DNA of 64,000 nt, taken from contig NZ_AP022810.1 in assembly GCF_009731355.2 (NCBI RefSeq), positions 2,632,001 through 2,696,000 of the forward strand, in the 5' to 3' direction. The notes under the pieces were generated by a model. The model was given only the letters and a program-made list of their open reading frames with translations, ran no database searches and was not told the origin of the DNA. Origin of the DNA: Desulfuromonas sp. AOP6 (GTDB taxonomy: Bacteria > Desulfobacterota > Desulfuromonadia > Desulfuromonadales > SZUA-540). A program made the position numbers and the translations under genes. Positions 1 to 7,099 of the stretch are shown in pieces. Numbering within the stretch: position 1 is the stretch's first letter; every line of letters begins with the position of its first letter.

Positions 1-1147
1 GGCAGCACATGGAACGGGCATCGGCCGGGTCCATGTCCGAGTTGATGAAATTGCTGAAATAGGGGATGCCGTATTTGGAGGTCATCTCCCAGATCGGCTG
101 AAACCTGGGGCTCTCCCAGTCAAAGCCGACAGTAATATTGTAGGTGGGGATAGGGAAAGAGAAGATGCGCCCTGAACTGTCTCCCTCCATCATAACCTCA
201 CAGAAGGCCTGGTTGAACAGATCCATCTCCTCCTGGAAATCTCCGTAGGTCACATCCATGAGCTCGCCACCAATAACCACGGCCTCGTCCTTCATGTTGC
301 TGGGCGGGGTCATGTCCATGGTGATATTGGTAAAGGGGGTCTGGAAGCCAACGCGCGTGGGCACGTTCATGTTGAAAATGAACTCCTGAACGGCCTGCTT
401 GACTTCTTTGTAATTGAGCTTGTCGTAGCGGATAAAAGGGGCCAACAGGGTATCGAAGTTGGCGAAGGCCTGAGCCCCGGCCGCCTCCCCCTGCAGGGTA
501 TAGAAGAAATTGACCGCCTGACCGAGAGCGGTGCGAAAGTGCTTGGCGGGGCCGCTCTGCACCTTGCCGTAGGCGCCGGTGAAGCCCTTGAGCAGCAGCT
601 CTTTCAGATCCCAGCCACAGCAGTAGACGGACAGCATGCCGAGATCGTGGAGATGGAAGGCCCCCTCACGGTGCGCATCGGCGATATAGCCCGGATAGAT
701 TTTGTTCAGCCAGTAGTTGCTGGTGATATTGGCGGCAATGTGGTTGTTGAGGCCCTGCAGCGAATAACCCATGTTGGCGTTCTCGTTGACGCGCCAATCC
801 TCCTGGCTCAGGTAGGAATCGATCGCCTCGATCGACTCCTTCATGAACTCCTTGGTTCGGCGCAGATTGTCGTGCTGCTGCCGGTAGAGGATATAGGTTT
901 TGGCGGTCTGGGCGTGGCCATTTTCGATGAGGCTCTTCTCGACCAGATCCTGCACATTTTCAACGGTGGGAATGCGGCCATCCTTGTAGATGACCTCCAG
1001 GATGCCGACGACCTGATGGGCAATACGGCCCGCCTTGTCCATGTCCTTGCCACCGACGGCGCGCACGGCCTTCTGAATGGCCTCATTGATCTTTCGTTCC
1101 TCAAAAGCGACCAGCCGGCCATCCCGTTTGCGAATGTATTCGAGCAT
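1..1147 (-). CDS. nrdD: Anaerobic ribonucleoside-triphosphate reductase, 5' part (C-terminus outside window)
   Basis: This is the class III ribonucleotide reductase, which reduces NTPs to dNTPs without oxygen using a glycyl radical. About 382 N-terminal codons are visible and the gene runs off the left edge, so the glycyl-radical loop and any nrdG activase cannot be seen. The protein starts MLEYIRKRDGRLVAFEE, an ATP-cone regulatory domain over about the first 90 residues. The NrdD core follows, with stretches such as FHLHDLGMLSVYCCGW, FNMNVPTRVGFQTPFTN and FINSDMDPADARSMCC at the edge. The ATG at 1147 has a strong AAAGGAGG ribosome site seven bases upstream. A sigma-70 type promoter and two NrdR-like boxes lie just upstream. 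The family assignment is secure. Confidence 0.95.
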   Translation of the reverse strand, partial: MLEYIRKRDGRLVAFEERKINEAIQKAVRAVGGKDMDKAGRIAHQVVGILEVIYKDGRIPTVENVQDLVEKSLIENGHAQTAKTYILYRQQHDNLRRTKEFMKESIEAIDSYLSQEDWRVNENANMGYSLQGLNNHIAANITSNYWLNKIYPGYIADAHREGAFHLHDLGMLSVYCCGWDLKELLLKGFTGAYGKVQSGPAKHFRTALGQAVNFFYTLQGEAAGAQAFANFDTLLAPFIRYDKLNYKEVKQAVQEFIFNMNVPTRVGFQTPFTNITMDMTPPSNMKDEAVVIGGELMDVTYGDFQEEMDLFNQAFCEVMMEGDSSGRIFSFPIPTYNITVGFDWESPRFQPIWEMTSKYGIPYFSNFINSDMDPADARSMCC

Positions 1148-1182
1148 CCCTCTTCCCTCCTTTGTGCGGAATCAACAGTGCG

Positions 1183-1210
1183 AATTTAGCACAGGAAGAA
1201 ACCCTGTCAA
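1183..1210 (-). promoter_or_regulatory. Sigma-70 type promoter of nrdD
   Basis: Read leftwards, TTGACA (1210-1205) and TAAATT (1188-1183) are separated by 16 bp and lie about 36 bp before the nrdD start. The -35 hexamer is a perfect match to consensus. Seen in sequence; use as a promoter is inferred. Confidence 0.6.
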
Positions 1211-1218
1211 GGCAAAAA

Positions 1219-1266
1219 ACACAACATATAGACATTGCAAATTCACGCACCCACAATATCTGGTGA
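1219..1266. promoter_or_regulatory. Tandem NrdR-like boxes upstream of nrdD
   Basis: Two 16-bp elements, ACACAACATATAGACA (1219-1234) and CCACAATATCTGGTGA (1251-1266), both resemble the NrdR box consensus ACACWATATMTTGTGT. They start 32 bp apart, about three helical turns, which is the usual spacing of paired NrdR boxes. They sit directly upstream of the nrdD -35 element. NrdR is the ATP/dATP-sensing repressor of ribonucleotide reductase genes. Its gene is not in this window. Confidence 0.7.
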
Positions 1267-1325
1267 TATAGCGGGCATAACCTGTGAAATAACGGTGGAC
1301 AGAAACGGCCAAGTCCCCAATATTC

Positions 1326-1354
1326 TTGACCCTCCTGGAAAGGCGTGCTAAAGA
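1326..1354 (+). promoter_or_regulatory. Possible promoter of nikR
   Basis: TTGACC (1326-1331) and TAAAGA (1349-1354) are separated by 17 bp and end about 35 bp before nikR. The -10 is a weak match. A 9-bp inverted pair, TGGTGATAT at 1261-1269 and ATATCACCA at 1362-1370, brackets this promoter. Confidence 0.35.
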
Positions 1355-1389
1355 CTCTGGAATATCACCACACCAACAGGGATTTTACG

Positions 1390-1809
1390 ATGGCCGATCT
1401 GACACGCTTCGGCATTTCCATGGATGAGCGACTGCTGTCGCGCTTCGATGAACTCATCACCGGCAAGGGCTACGTCAACCGCTCCGAGGCCATTCGCGAT
1501 CTCATTCGCAATGCCCTGGTGGAAGACCGCTGGGCCCGGGATGACGAGGAAATCGTCGGCACGGTGACCCTGGTCTATGATCACCATACCCGTGATCTGG
1601 GAGACAAACTTATCGAGCGCCAGCATACCCACCATCAGGCCATCATCTCGACCCTGCATGTCCACCTCGACGCCCATCACTGTCTGGAGGTCCTGGTCGT
1701 CAAGGGGACGTCCGCCAAGGTCAGGCATTTGGCCGACGAACTCATCGGTACCCGCGGCGTCAAGCACGGCAAACTGGTCACTACCACAACGGGCCAGGAC
1801 CTGGCCTGA
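1390..1809 (+). CDS. nikR: Nickel-responsive transcriptional regulator NikR
   Basis: NikR represses nickel uptake genes when nickel is plentiful. The 139-residue protein has an N-terminal ribbon-helix-helix domain (about residues 3-45, with [11 protein letters not shown] and [14 protein letters not shown]) and a C-terminal ACT-like metal domain. The four nickel ligands of the family appear as His79, His90, His92 and Cys98, in the context [22 protein letters not shown]. An in-frame GTG at 1345 would add 15 unconserved residues, so the ATG at 1390 is preferred. Its position ahead of cbiQ-cbiO suggests that this transporter is its target and carries nickel, or cobalt and nickel. Confidence 0.95.
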   Translation: MADLTRFGISMDERLLSRFDELITGKGYVNRSEAIRDLIRNALVEDRWARDDEEIVGTVTLVYDHHTRDLGDKLIERQHTHHQAIISTLHVHLDAHHCLEVLVVKGTSAKVRHLADELIGTRGVKHGKLVTTTTGQDLA

Positions 1810-1883
1810 TCACCGGCGCGCGGAGGCACCTTGACGCCCACCCGTGCCACGAAAGCGCCATTCGTAACACCGAAGGCTCCGCC

Positions 1884-2696
1884 ATGGCCCCTATCGACAC
1901 AGCCCTCTTCAACCTGGGAAAACTGGACGACCTGGCCGCGCGGCAGAGCCCTCTGCACCGCCTGGACCCCCGCGCCAAGGTTCTCACCACCCTGGTCTTT
2001 ATCATCACGGTCGCTTCTTTCGGAAAATACCAGGTCTCGGCCCTGCTCCCCTTTCTGCTCTTTCCCCTCTGGCAGATCGGTGTCGCCAGCCTGCCGCTGG
2101 GTTACCTCATCCGTCGCATACTTTGGGTTACCCCCTTCATTCTGTTCATCGCCATCCTCAATCCCGTGCTGGATCGGGAGATTCTTCTGCATGCCGGCCC
2201 TCTGCCCGTCAGCGGTGGCTGGCTTTCCCTGGCCTCCATAATGCTGCGCTTCGTACTGACCATCGGTGCGGCCCTCATCCTGATCGCCACCACCAGCTTT
2301 CCTGGGGTTTGCCGCGCCCTGGGGCAACTGGGCGCTCCCCGGATTTTCATCGTCCAGCTGCTCTTCCTTTATCGTTACATCTTTGTTCTCATCGAAGAGG
2401 GATTGCGCATGGCCCGGGCCAGAGCGCTGCGATCCTTTGGCAAAAAAGGGCTGGAATGGCGCGTCTACGCCTTGATGGCCGGGCAGCTGCTCATGCGATC
2501 GCTGCAGCGAGCCGAACGCATTCACCAGGCCATGCGTTGCCGTGGTTTTGATGGGCAACTGCCCTCGCTGCACCAGGGGCGTTTCGGAAGCAGAGAGCTC
2601 CTCTTCACTCTCGGCTGGAGCGCCTCCTTTATTCTCTTGCGCGTCTGGAACCTACCGGAATGGATGGGGGGACTATTGATGGAGCTATGGTCATGA
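1884..2696 (+). CDS. cbiQ: Energy-coupling factor transporter transmembrane protein (CbiQ/NikQ type)
   Basis: This is the T component of an ECF-type cobalt/nickel importer; it couples ATP hydrolysis by CbiO to the substrate-binding membrane subunit. The 270-residue protein has several hydrophobic helices. It also has the two Ala-Arg-Gly-type cytoplasmic coupling motifs of the family, ARARALRSF and AMRCRGFDG, between residues 170 and 230. It follows nikR by 74 bp and overlaps cbiO by 4 bp (ATGA). No CbiM/NikM substrate-capture subunit is adjacent, which is unusual. Nickel is favoured over cobalt only because of nikR. Confidence 0.88.
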   Translation: MAPIDTALFNLGKLDDLAARQSPLHRLDPRAKVLTTLVFIITVASFGKYQVSALLPFLLFPLWQIGVASLPLGYLIRRILWVTPFILFIAILNPVLDREILLHAGPLPVSGGWLSLASIMLRFVLTIGAALILIATTSFPGVCRALGQLGAPRIFIVQLLFLYRYIFVLIEEGLRMARARALRSFGKKGLEWRVYALMAGQLLMRSLQRAERIHQAMRCRGFDGQLPSLHQGRFGSRELLFTLGWSASFILLRVWNLPEWMGGLLMELWS

Positions 2697-3457
2697 CAGA
2701 GCCCGTGATCAAGACGAACGACCTTCGATACAGCTATCCTGACGGGACCTGCGCCCTGCAAGAGATTTCCTTCGAGGTCTTCCAGGGACAGTCCCTGGCC
2801 GTCACCGGGGCCAACGGCGCCGGCAAGTCGACCCTTCTGCTCCATCTGAATGGCCTGCTGACGGCCATGTCAGGATCGCTGACGATCAGCGGGCTCGCCC
2901 TCGGCCCCAAAAACCGGGAGAAGGTACAGCGCCTGGTCGGTCTGGTCTTCCAAAACCCGGACGACCAGCTTTTCATGCCGACCGTCTGGCAGGATGTAAC
3001 CTTCGGCCCCCTGAACCTGGGCTTGCCCGCCGACGAGGTTGCGGCCCGAGCCACGGAAGCCCTGACCCAGGTCGATTCCCTTCACTTGCGAGATCGCCCG
3101 CCCTTCCGCCTTTCCGCCGGTGAAAAGCGCCGGGTGGCCCTGGCGACGGTGCTGGCCATGCGGCCGGATATCCTCGTGCTCGACGAACCGACCACCGGCC
3201 TCGATCCCTGCAGCCGCCGTCAGCTCATCCATCTGCTCAACGGATTTGGGCACACGCTCATCATCGCCAGTCATGACCTCGACCTGGTCATGGATGTGTG
3301 CGAAAGGACCATCGTTCTGTACGAAGGAAGGATTGCCGGGCAAGGCCCGACCCGAGAGATTTTTGACGATGGGGAGCTGCTGCAGCGCTGTCGTCTGGAA
3401 TCACCGCTGGGGATGCGGGGATGTCCTGTTTGCGGAGGGTTGAAGCCAAGGTCTTGA
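2693..3457 (+). CDS. cbiO: Energy-coupling factor ABC transporter ATPase (CbiO/NikO type)
   Basis: This is the ATPase of the metal ECF transporter. The 254-residue protein contains Walker A GANGAGKST, a Q-loop region VFQNPDDQLFMPTVWQDV typical of CbiO/EcfA, signature LSAGEKRR, Walker B ILVLDEPTTGLD and the switch histidine in ASHDLDL. The start at 2693 is chosen because it forms a 4-bp ATGA overlap with cbiQ and has GGAG eight bases upstream. An in-frame ATG lies at 2687. It is translationally coupled to cbiQ. Confidence 0.92.
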   Translation: MTEPVIKTNDLRYSYPDGTCALQEISFEVFQGQSLAVTGANGAGKSTLLLHLNGLLTAMSGSLTISGLALGPKNREKVQRLVGLVFQNPDDQLFMPTVWQDVTFGPLNLGLPADEVAARATEALTQVDSLHLRDRPPFRLSAGEKRRVALATVLAMRPDILVLDEPTTGLDPCSRRQLIHLLNGFGHTLIIASHDLDLVMDVCERTIVLYEGRIAGQGPTREIFDDGELLQRCRLESPLGMRGCPVCGGLKPRS

Positions 3458-3466
3458 GAAGCCCGC

Positions 3467-4378
3467 CTATCCTTCCTCTTTCAGTAGAGTTTCCAGCCGG
3501 GCCACCCGTTCGTCCAGACGCTCCAGGCGCTTGACGAGATCGGCCGAGGCGGAGTTGGCCTGCTGGGCCTGCAGAGCCGCCGTGATGAGTTGGGGATGCT
3601 GGCTGGCGTAACCGGGACCGAACAGTTTGTCGATCTGAGCCACGATGCGGGACAGATCGGCGGACAAGGTCTCCGTCGATTCGTCTTCCTTGCCGGCCAG
3701 CTCAGCAGCCAGAACCGAGAGATCCTTATCTTCCTTGGACAAAGTCACCTCGGCGCTGGTCGGCTCATCATCACCCCCGCCCGGCGGTGTTTCGTCCGTT
3801 GCCGTCTCCTCACTTCCAGCCTGCTGTGCCAGTGTCTCCGCCGCAAACCGCTCCAGCCTGTCCAGGGATTCTCCCCGGGTTCCCCGCAGCTCAGGTTCAG
3901 GCCTGTCTGCAGTCACAGGATTGACAGTTTCTGTGTCGGCTTCCTCGACAACCGCAGCCTTTGGCAGCTCGACAACAGCCTCTTCTTTCTCATCTTTTTC
4001 GGCCTCTACAACCGGCTCTGCCGCAATCGGCGGCTTTTCCACTCGGGCAGGGCGCGAGGCCGGTTTTTCCCGCACCTCTTTTTCCGATTGGCGGGCTACC
4101 GTACTGGTGGCCTTCCGGTCCGTCGCAATTTCCGTTGTTGGACCCTCCTTGGCTGTCACCGGCGCCTTTCCACCGGTGGTGGCTTTTGGGTGTTCAGGTG
4201 TTGGCGATTTAAAGAGCTCAGGCGACGCGTCCCCGCCGAGAGTGGAACCCGTCAATGATGCGTTCGCCTTAAGAACCGCTCCACACTTCGGGCAACGGGA
4301 AACTCGCGCACCGGTGGACGTGAGCATAGAAACCTTGCGCCCGCATTCGGGGCATTTACTTTCACTGATAGCTGCCAT
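3467..4378 (-). CDS. Zinc-ribbon protein with long acidic linker and C-terminal coiled coil, function unknown
   Basis: I do not recognise a named family for the full 303-residue protein. The N-terminus has two CxxC pairs (CPECGRK at about residues 9-15 and CPKCGAV at about 29-35) that should form a zinc ribbon of the type also found at the start of some MJ0042-like proteins. Residues of about 45-225 are low complexity and rich in Glu, Ala, Thr and Pro. The last 70 residues (LSRIVAQIDKLFGPGY, then LVKRLERLDERVARLETLL) end in a short heptad coiled coil. There is no signal peptide or membrane segment. It converges with cbiO and stands alone. A scaffold or adaptor role would be a guess. Confidence 0.6.
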   Translation of the reverse strand: MAAISESKCPECGRKVSMLTSTGARVSRCPKCGAVLKANASLTGSTLGGDASPELFKSPTPEHPKATTGGKAPVTAKEGPTTEIATDRKATSTVARQSEKEVREKPASRPARVEKPPIAAEPVVEAEKDEKEEAVVELPKAAVVEEADTETVNPVTADRPEPELRGTRGESLDRLERFAAETLAQQAGSEETATDETPPGGGDDEPTSAEVTLSKEDKDLSVLAAELAGKEDESTETLSADLSRIVAQIDKLFGPGYASQHPQLITAALQAQQANSASADLVKRLERLDERVARLETLLKEEG

Positions 4379-4497
4379 TTTTCAATCCTTTTCACTATTT
4401 GGAAAAGGGTAGCATAAAATTCCCGCGAGGGAATGGGTGGCATGCAAAAACTTTGCTGCACAAGGAAAACCGAGGCGCAATCCATTATTTTCAAGAC

Positions 4498-4625
4498 CTT
4501 TTCACCACGAAGACACCAAGGCACCAAGAAACCTCCAAGCGTTGCCTAAATAGAATCAGTTTGGATATCCTGCCTTTGGGAGGTTGTACGATTTTCTTGG
4601 TGTCTTCGTGACTTGGTGGTGCGAG
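4498..4625. repeat. Imperfect inverted repeat element with CACGAAGACACCAAG arms
   Basis: The left arm at 4501-4530 (CACCACGAAGACACCAAGG, then CACCAAGAA) is mirrored at 4593-4625, whose reverse complement contains CACGAAGACACCAAGAA. Inside, AAACCTCC (4529-4536) pairs with GGGAGGTT (4578-4585). The roughly 125-bp unit can therefore fold into a long imperfect hairpin. It has no coding capacity. From memory, similar sequences are scattered in many bacterial genomes, which suggests a MITE or REP-like element. The rest of the 4379-4687 gap holds only the leader of the 3467-4378 gene and the terminator below. Confidence 0.6.
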
Positions 4626-4631
4626 GTCTAT

Positions 4632-4662
4632 AAAAAAAGGGCCGGCAAAACCGGCCCTTCTT
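4632..4662 (-). terminator. Intrinsic terminator of the CZB chemoreceptor gene
   Basis: Read leftwards, GGGCCGG-TTTTG-CCGGCCC (arms within 4639-4657) is followed by a run of seven T. It lies 25 bp after the stop of the receptor at 4688-6916. Confidence 0.85.
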
Positions 4663-4687
4663 AAAAGATTCGACTAAAAAACAAGGA

Positions 4688-6916
4688 TCAGTAACGCCCG
4701 AACTCCTCGTCATCCAGGGCGATGACCTGCGAAGCATGCTGATCTTTTGAGGCGGCCGGTGACGGCTTGGCATCCCAGCCGCTAGACGGCGTCGGCTTCG
4801 TAACTGACGCGGGCCTGGATGAAGACGACGGGGGAAGGCTCAAGGAGGGCTTGATTGCCCGGACGGGTTCGGCGTAATCCTGACCAAGGTTCTTCAGAGA
4901 AAAGCGCGCGAGCATCTGCTGCAGTTGGGCGGCCTGGCTCGACAGCTCTTCGGCGGCGGCGGCGCTCTCTTCGGCGTTGGCCGTATTCTGCTGGGTGACC
5001 TGGTCGATCTGGCCCAACCCCTGATTGATCTGGGCGATGCCCTGGGCCTGCTCGTTGGAGGCGGCGGCAATCTCGGCCACCAGGTCTGTCGCCTTGGAAA
5101 TGCCGGTCACGATCTCGCCCAGGGCGGCGGCGGTGCGGTCGGCGATTTCCGAACCGTTCTGGGCTTTCTTCACCGACCCCTCGATGAGCTCGGCCGTTTC
5201 GGCGGCCGCCTTGGCACTGCGGGCCGCCAGATTGCGTACCTCTTCCGCCACGACGGCGAAGCCCTTACCGTGCTGGCCGGCACGAGCCGCTTCGACGGCG
5301 GCGTTCAGGGCCAGCAGGTTGGTCTGGAAGGCGATTTCATCGATGACCTTGATGATGCGGGAAATGCTCTCGCCCGAGGCGTTGATGTCGTTCATTGCCG
5401 CCACCATCTGCTGCATCTGGTCGTTGCCATTCTGGGCGGCACCGCGGGCTGTCGTAGCCAGTTGATTGGCCTGGCTGGCGTTTTCGGCGTTGAGACGGGT
5501 CTGGGAAGCCAGCTCGGCCATGGAACTGGTAATCTGCTCCAGTGAACTGGCCTGCTCCGTCGCCCCCTGTGAGAGGGACTGACTTGAATCGGCGACCTGG
5601 GCGCTGCCAGAAGCCATCTGCGAACCGGCCACATGAATCTGGGCCAGAATATTGTTGAGGTCTTCGCCCACCTGGCTGAGGGCGCGGCGAATGACATCCT
5701 GCTCATCGCGCGGGTGCACCTCGAAGGTGAGGTCGCCATCGGCCAGTTTCTGCAAGGAAGCCACCACCTCACCCTGCAGGCTGTCGGCAAAGCCATCCAT
5801 CGCCGCAGCCATCTCACCGATTTCGTCCTGGCGCTGCATGCGCAGGCGCTCGCCAAGATGACCCCGCTCCAGCCCTTGAATCATGGCCACCGCACGTTTC
5901 ATGGCTCTCGAAATATCACGGGAGATAAGCAGGCCCAGGGTGACGGCTAGAATGATGGCCAGAATCACCGCCACCACCATGGCACTGCGGGCCGTGGCGG
6001 CTCCGGCTTGGGCGGCAGCGCTGTCTGCAGCCGATTGCTCGGTGTCGATAATCATGATCTGTTCAAGCAACTTTTCCACAGCAGAAAAAGCCTGGCGTTC
6101 GCTGCCAAAGGCCACCGCTACAGCCTGCTCCAGAAAACCGACATTCTCCCGCACATCGGCAAGCGCCTCATGGAAGACCGTTTCAATGGCGGCCAGGGTC
6201 GGCACGACCTCGGCGTCGAAAAGCGCCCTGGCGGCACGGCTCTTACCGGTGGCCAGCAATTTATTGATCTGCCCGCCATAGCCGTGCAGGCGGTTGTGGG
6301 GTTCGTGGAATTTGGCGATGATGCTGTTAAAATGGGGATCGTCCGAAGTAAAGGTCGCCATCCACTTGCCCATGGCGCACAAAGTCGGATCCATCTGTTT
6401 TTTGAACTGAGCACCCTGGGCAATGCTCATATCCAGCGTGCCGACCCATTTGACATGATCGAGCTGGCGGGCCACCAGAATGGCTTCCAATGTTTCCACG
6501 TCATCAAGCTTCACACGCGAGGCCAGTTCCACCAGCTTGGCATGCTCCCCCTTCCAGGCTTCCAGGGCCGCCCCGAAACGCTTCCAGAGGGCCGCTTCTT
6601 CCTCAGAATGGGACAGGTTGCCATACAGATTGTACCCCTCTTCGAACTTACTCCAGCGCTTCTCAAGGTTTTCGATTTCACGCTGACGGTCTTTGGCGGA
6701 AATACTGGCGATCACCATGGTACGTTCCGCCGATTTGATGGCGTTCATCCCCTCCATCATCAGCGCCAGGCCCCGCAGGGCAGGCACATTGACCTCAGCC
6801 TGATCCCGCAGCGACCCTTCGGTGGCGCGGATGCCGAACCAGCCCACCGCCCCGACAAAGGCGCAGATGAGGGCGACGATGACGAACGAACCCGTGAGTT
6901 TTGCAAAAATTTTCAT
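4688..6916 (-). CDS. Methyl-accepting chemotaxis protein with four-helix-bundle/CZB zinc sensor
   Basis: This is a 742-residue membrane chemoreceptor. TM1 is at about residues 8-28. The sensor region contains a CZB (chemoreceptor zinc-binding) pattern: His154 in HVKW, Cys180 in CAMGKW, and His207/His211 in HNRLH. TM2 is at about 300-325, followed by HAMP and a signalling hairpin with the tip [24 protein letters not shown] domains bind zinc and are linked to oxidant or zinc sensing in the receptors studied. Placement of CZB before TM2 implies a periplasmic domain, whereas many characterised CZBs are cytoplasmic. The C-terminus LDDEEFGRY may be a CheR/CheB tether. It is a paralogue of the receptor at 55371-57569. 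It is transcribed from a consensus sigma-54 promoter. Confidence 0.9.
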   Translation of the reverse strand: MKIFAKLTGSFVIVALICAFVGAVGWFGIRATEGSLRDQAEVNVPALRGLALMMEGMNAIKSAERTMVIASISAKDRQREIENLEKRWSKFEEGYNLYGNLSHSEEEAALWKRFGAALEAWKGEHAKLVELASRVKLDDVETLEAILVARQLDHVKWVGTLDMSIAQGAQFKKQMDPTLCAMGKWMATFTSDDPHFNSIIAKFHEPHNRLHGYGGQINKLLATGKSRAARALFDAEVVPTLAAIETVFHEALADVRENVGFLEQAVAVAFGSERQAFSAVEKLLEQIMIIDTEQSAADSAAAQAGAATARSAMVVAVILAIILAVTLGLLISRDISRAMKRAVAMIQGLERGHLGERLRMQRQDEIGEMAAAMDGFADSLQGEVVASLQKLADGDLTFEVHPRDEQDVIRRALSQVGEDLNNILAQIHVAGSQMASGSAQVADSSQSLSQGATEQASSLEQITSSMAELASQTRLNAENASQANQLATTARGAAQNGNDQMQQMVAAMNDINASGESISRIIKVIDEIAFQTNLLALNAAVEAARAGQHGKGFAVVAEEVRNLAARSAKAAAETAELIEGSVKKAQNGSEIADRTAAALGEIVTGISKATDLVAEIAAASNEQAQGIAQINQGLGQIDQVTQQNTANAEESAAAAEELSSQAAQLQQMLARFSLKNLGQDYAEPVRAIKPSLSLPPSSSSRPASVTKPTPSSGWDAKPSPAASKDQHASQVIALDDEEFGRY

Positions 6917-6992
6917 AAACCAGTCTACCTCCCGTATCGTTTTCCAAAAAACAGCAAAAGTCTAAAAATCCAGTGGATCATGGTACCCGTTA

Positions 6993-7008
6993 AGCAAACA
7001 TGGTGCCA
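6993..7008 (-). promoter_or_regulatory. Sigma-54 promoter of the CZB chemoreceptor gene
   Basis: Read leftwards the site is TGGCAC-CATGT-TTGCT, a perfect match to the -24/-12 consensus TGGCAC-N5-TTGCW. Transcription would begin near 6981, about 65 bp before the start codon at 6916. No copy of the GCAACC-N2-GGTTGC palindrome found at the other two sigma-54 promoters was seen upstream. Confidence 0.85.
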
Positions 7009-7064
7009 TGAATTAAAGCAATTCCGCCCCTTTTTCAGCAGGTTGCGAAGCATTAAAGTCAAAT

Positions 7065-7090
7065 AACCGTCAATTTGTGGCGGTTTTTTG
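7065..7090. terminator. Possible weak terminator hairpin after the heme-GGDEF-EAL gene
   Basis: AACCGTC and GGCGGTT can pair (one G-U) across an 8-base loop, followed by T6 on the plus strand. On the minus strand the stem has one mismatch and a poor T tract. It may end the che operon, but weakly. Confidence 0.3.
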
Positions 7091-7099
7091 TCTTTCCCT

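Noticed and set aside
1844-1870. GTGCCAC-N13-GTAACAC before cbiQ as a possible NikR operator
   Set aside because: The halves are not symmetrical and the spacing and sequence only loosely resemble NikR sites I know. It also lies very close to the cbiQ start codon. Too weak to call.
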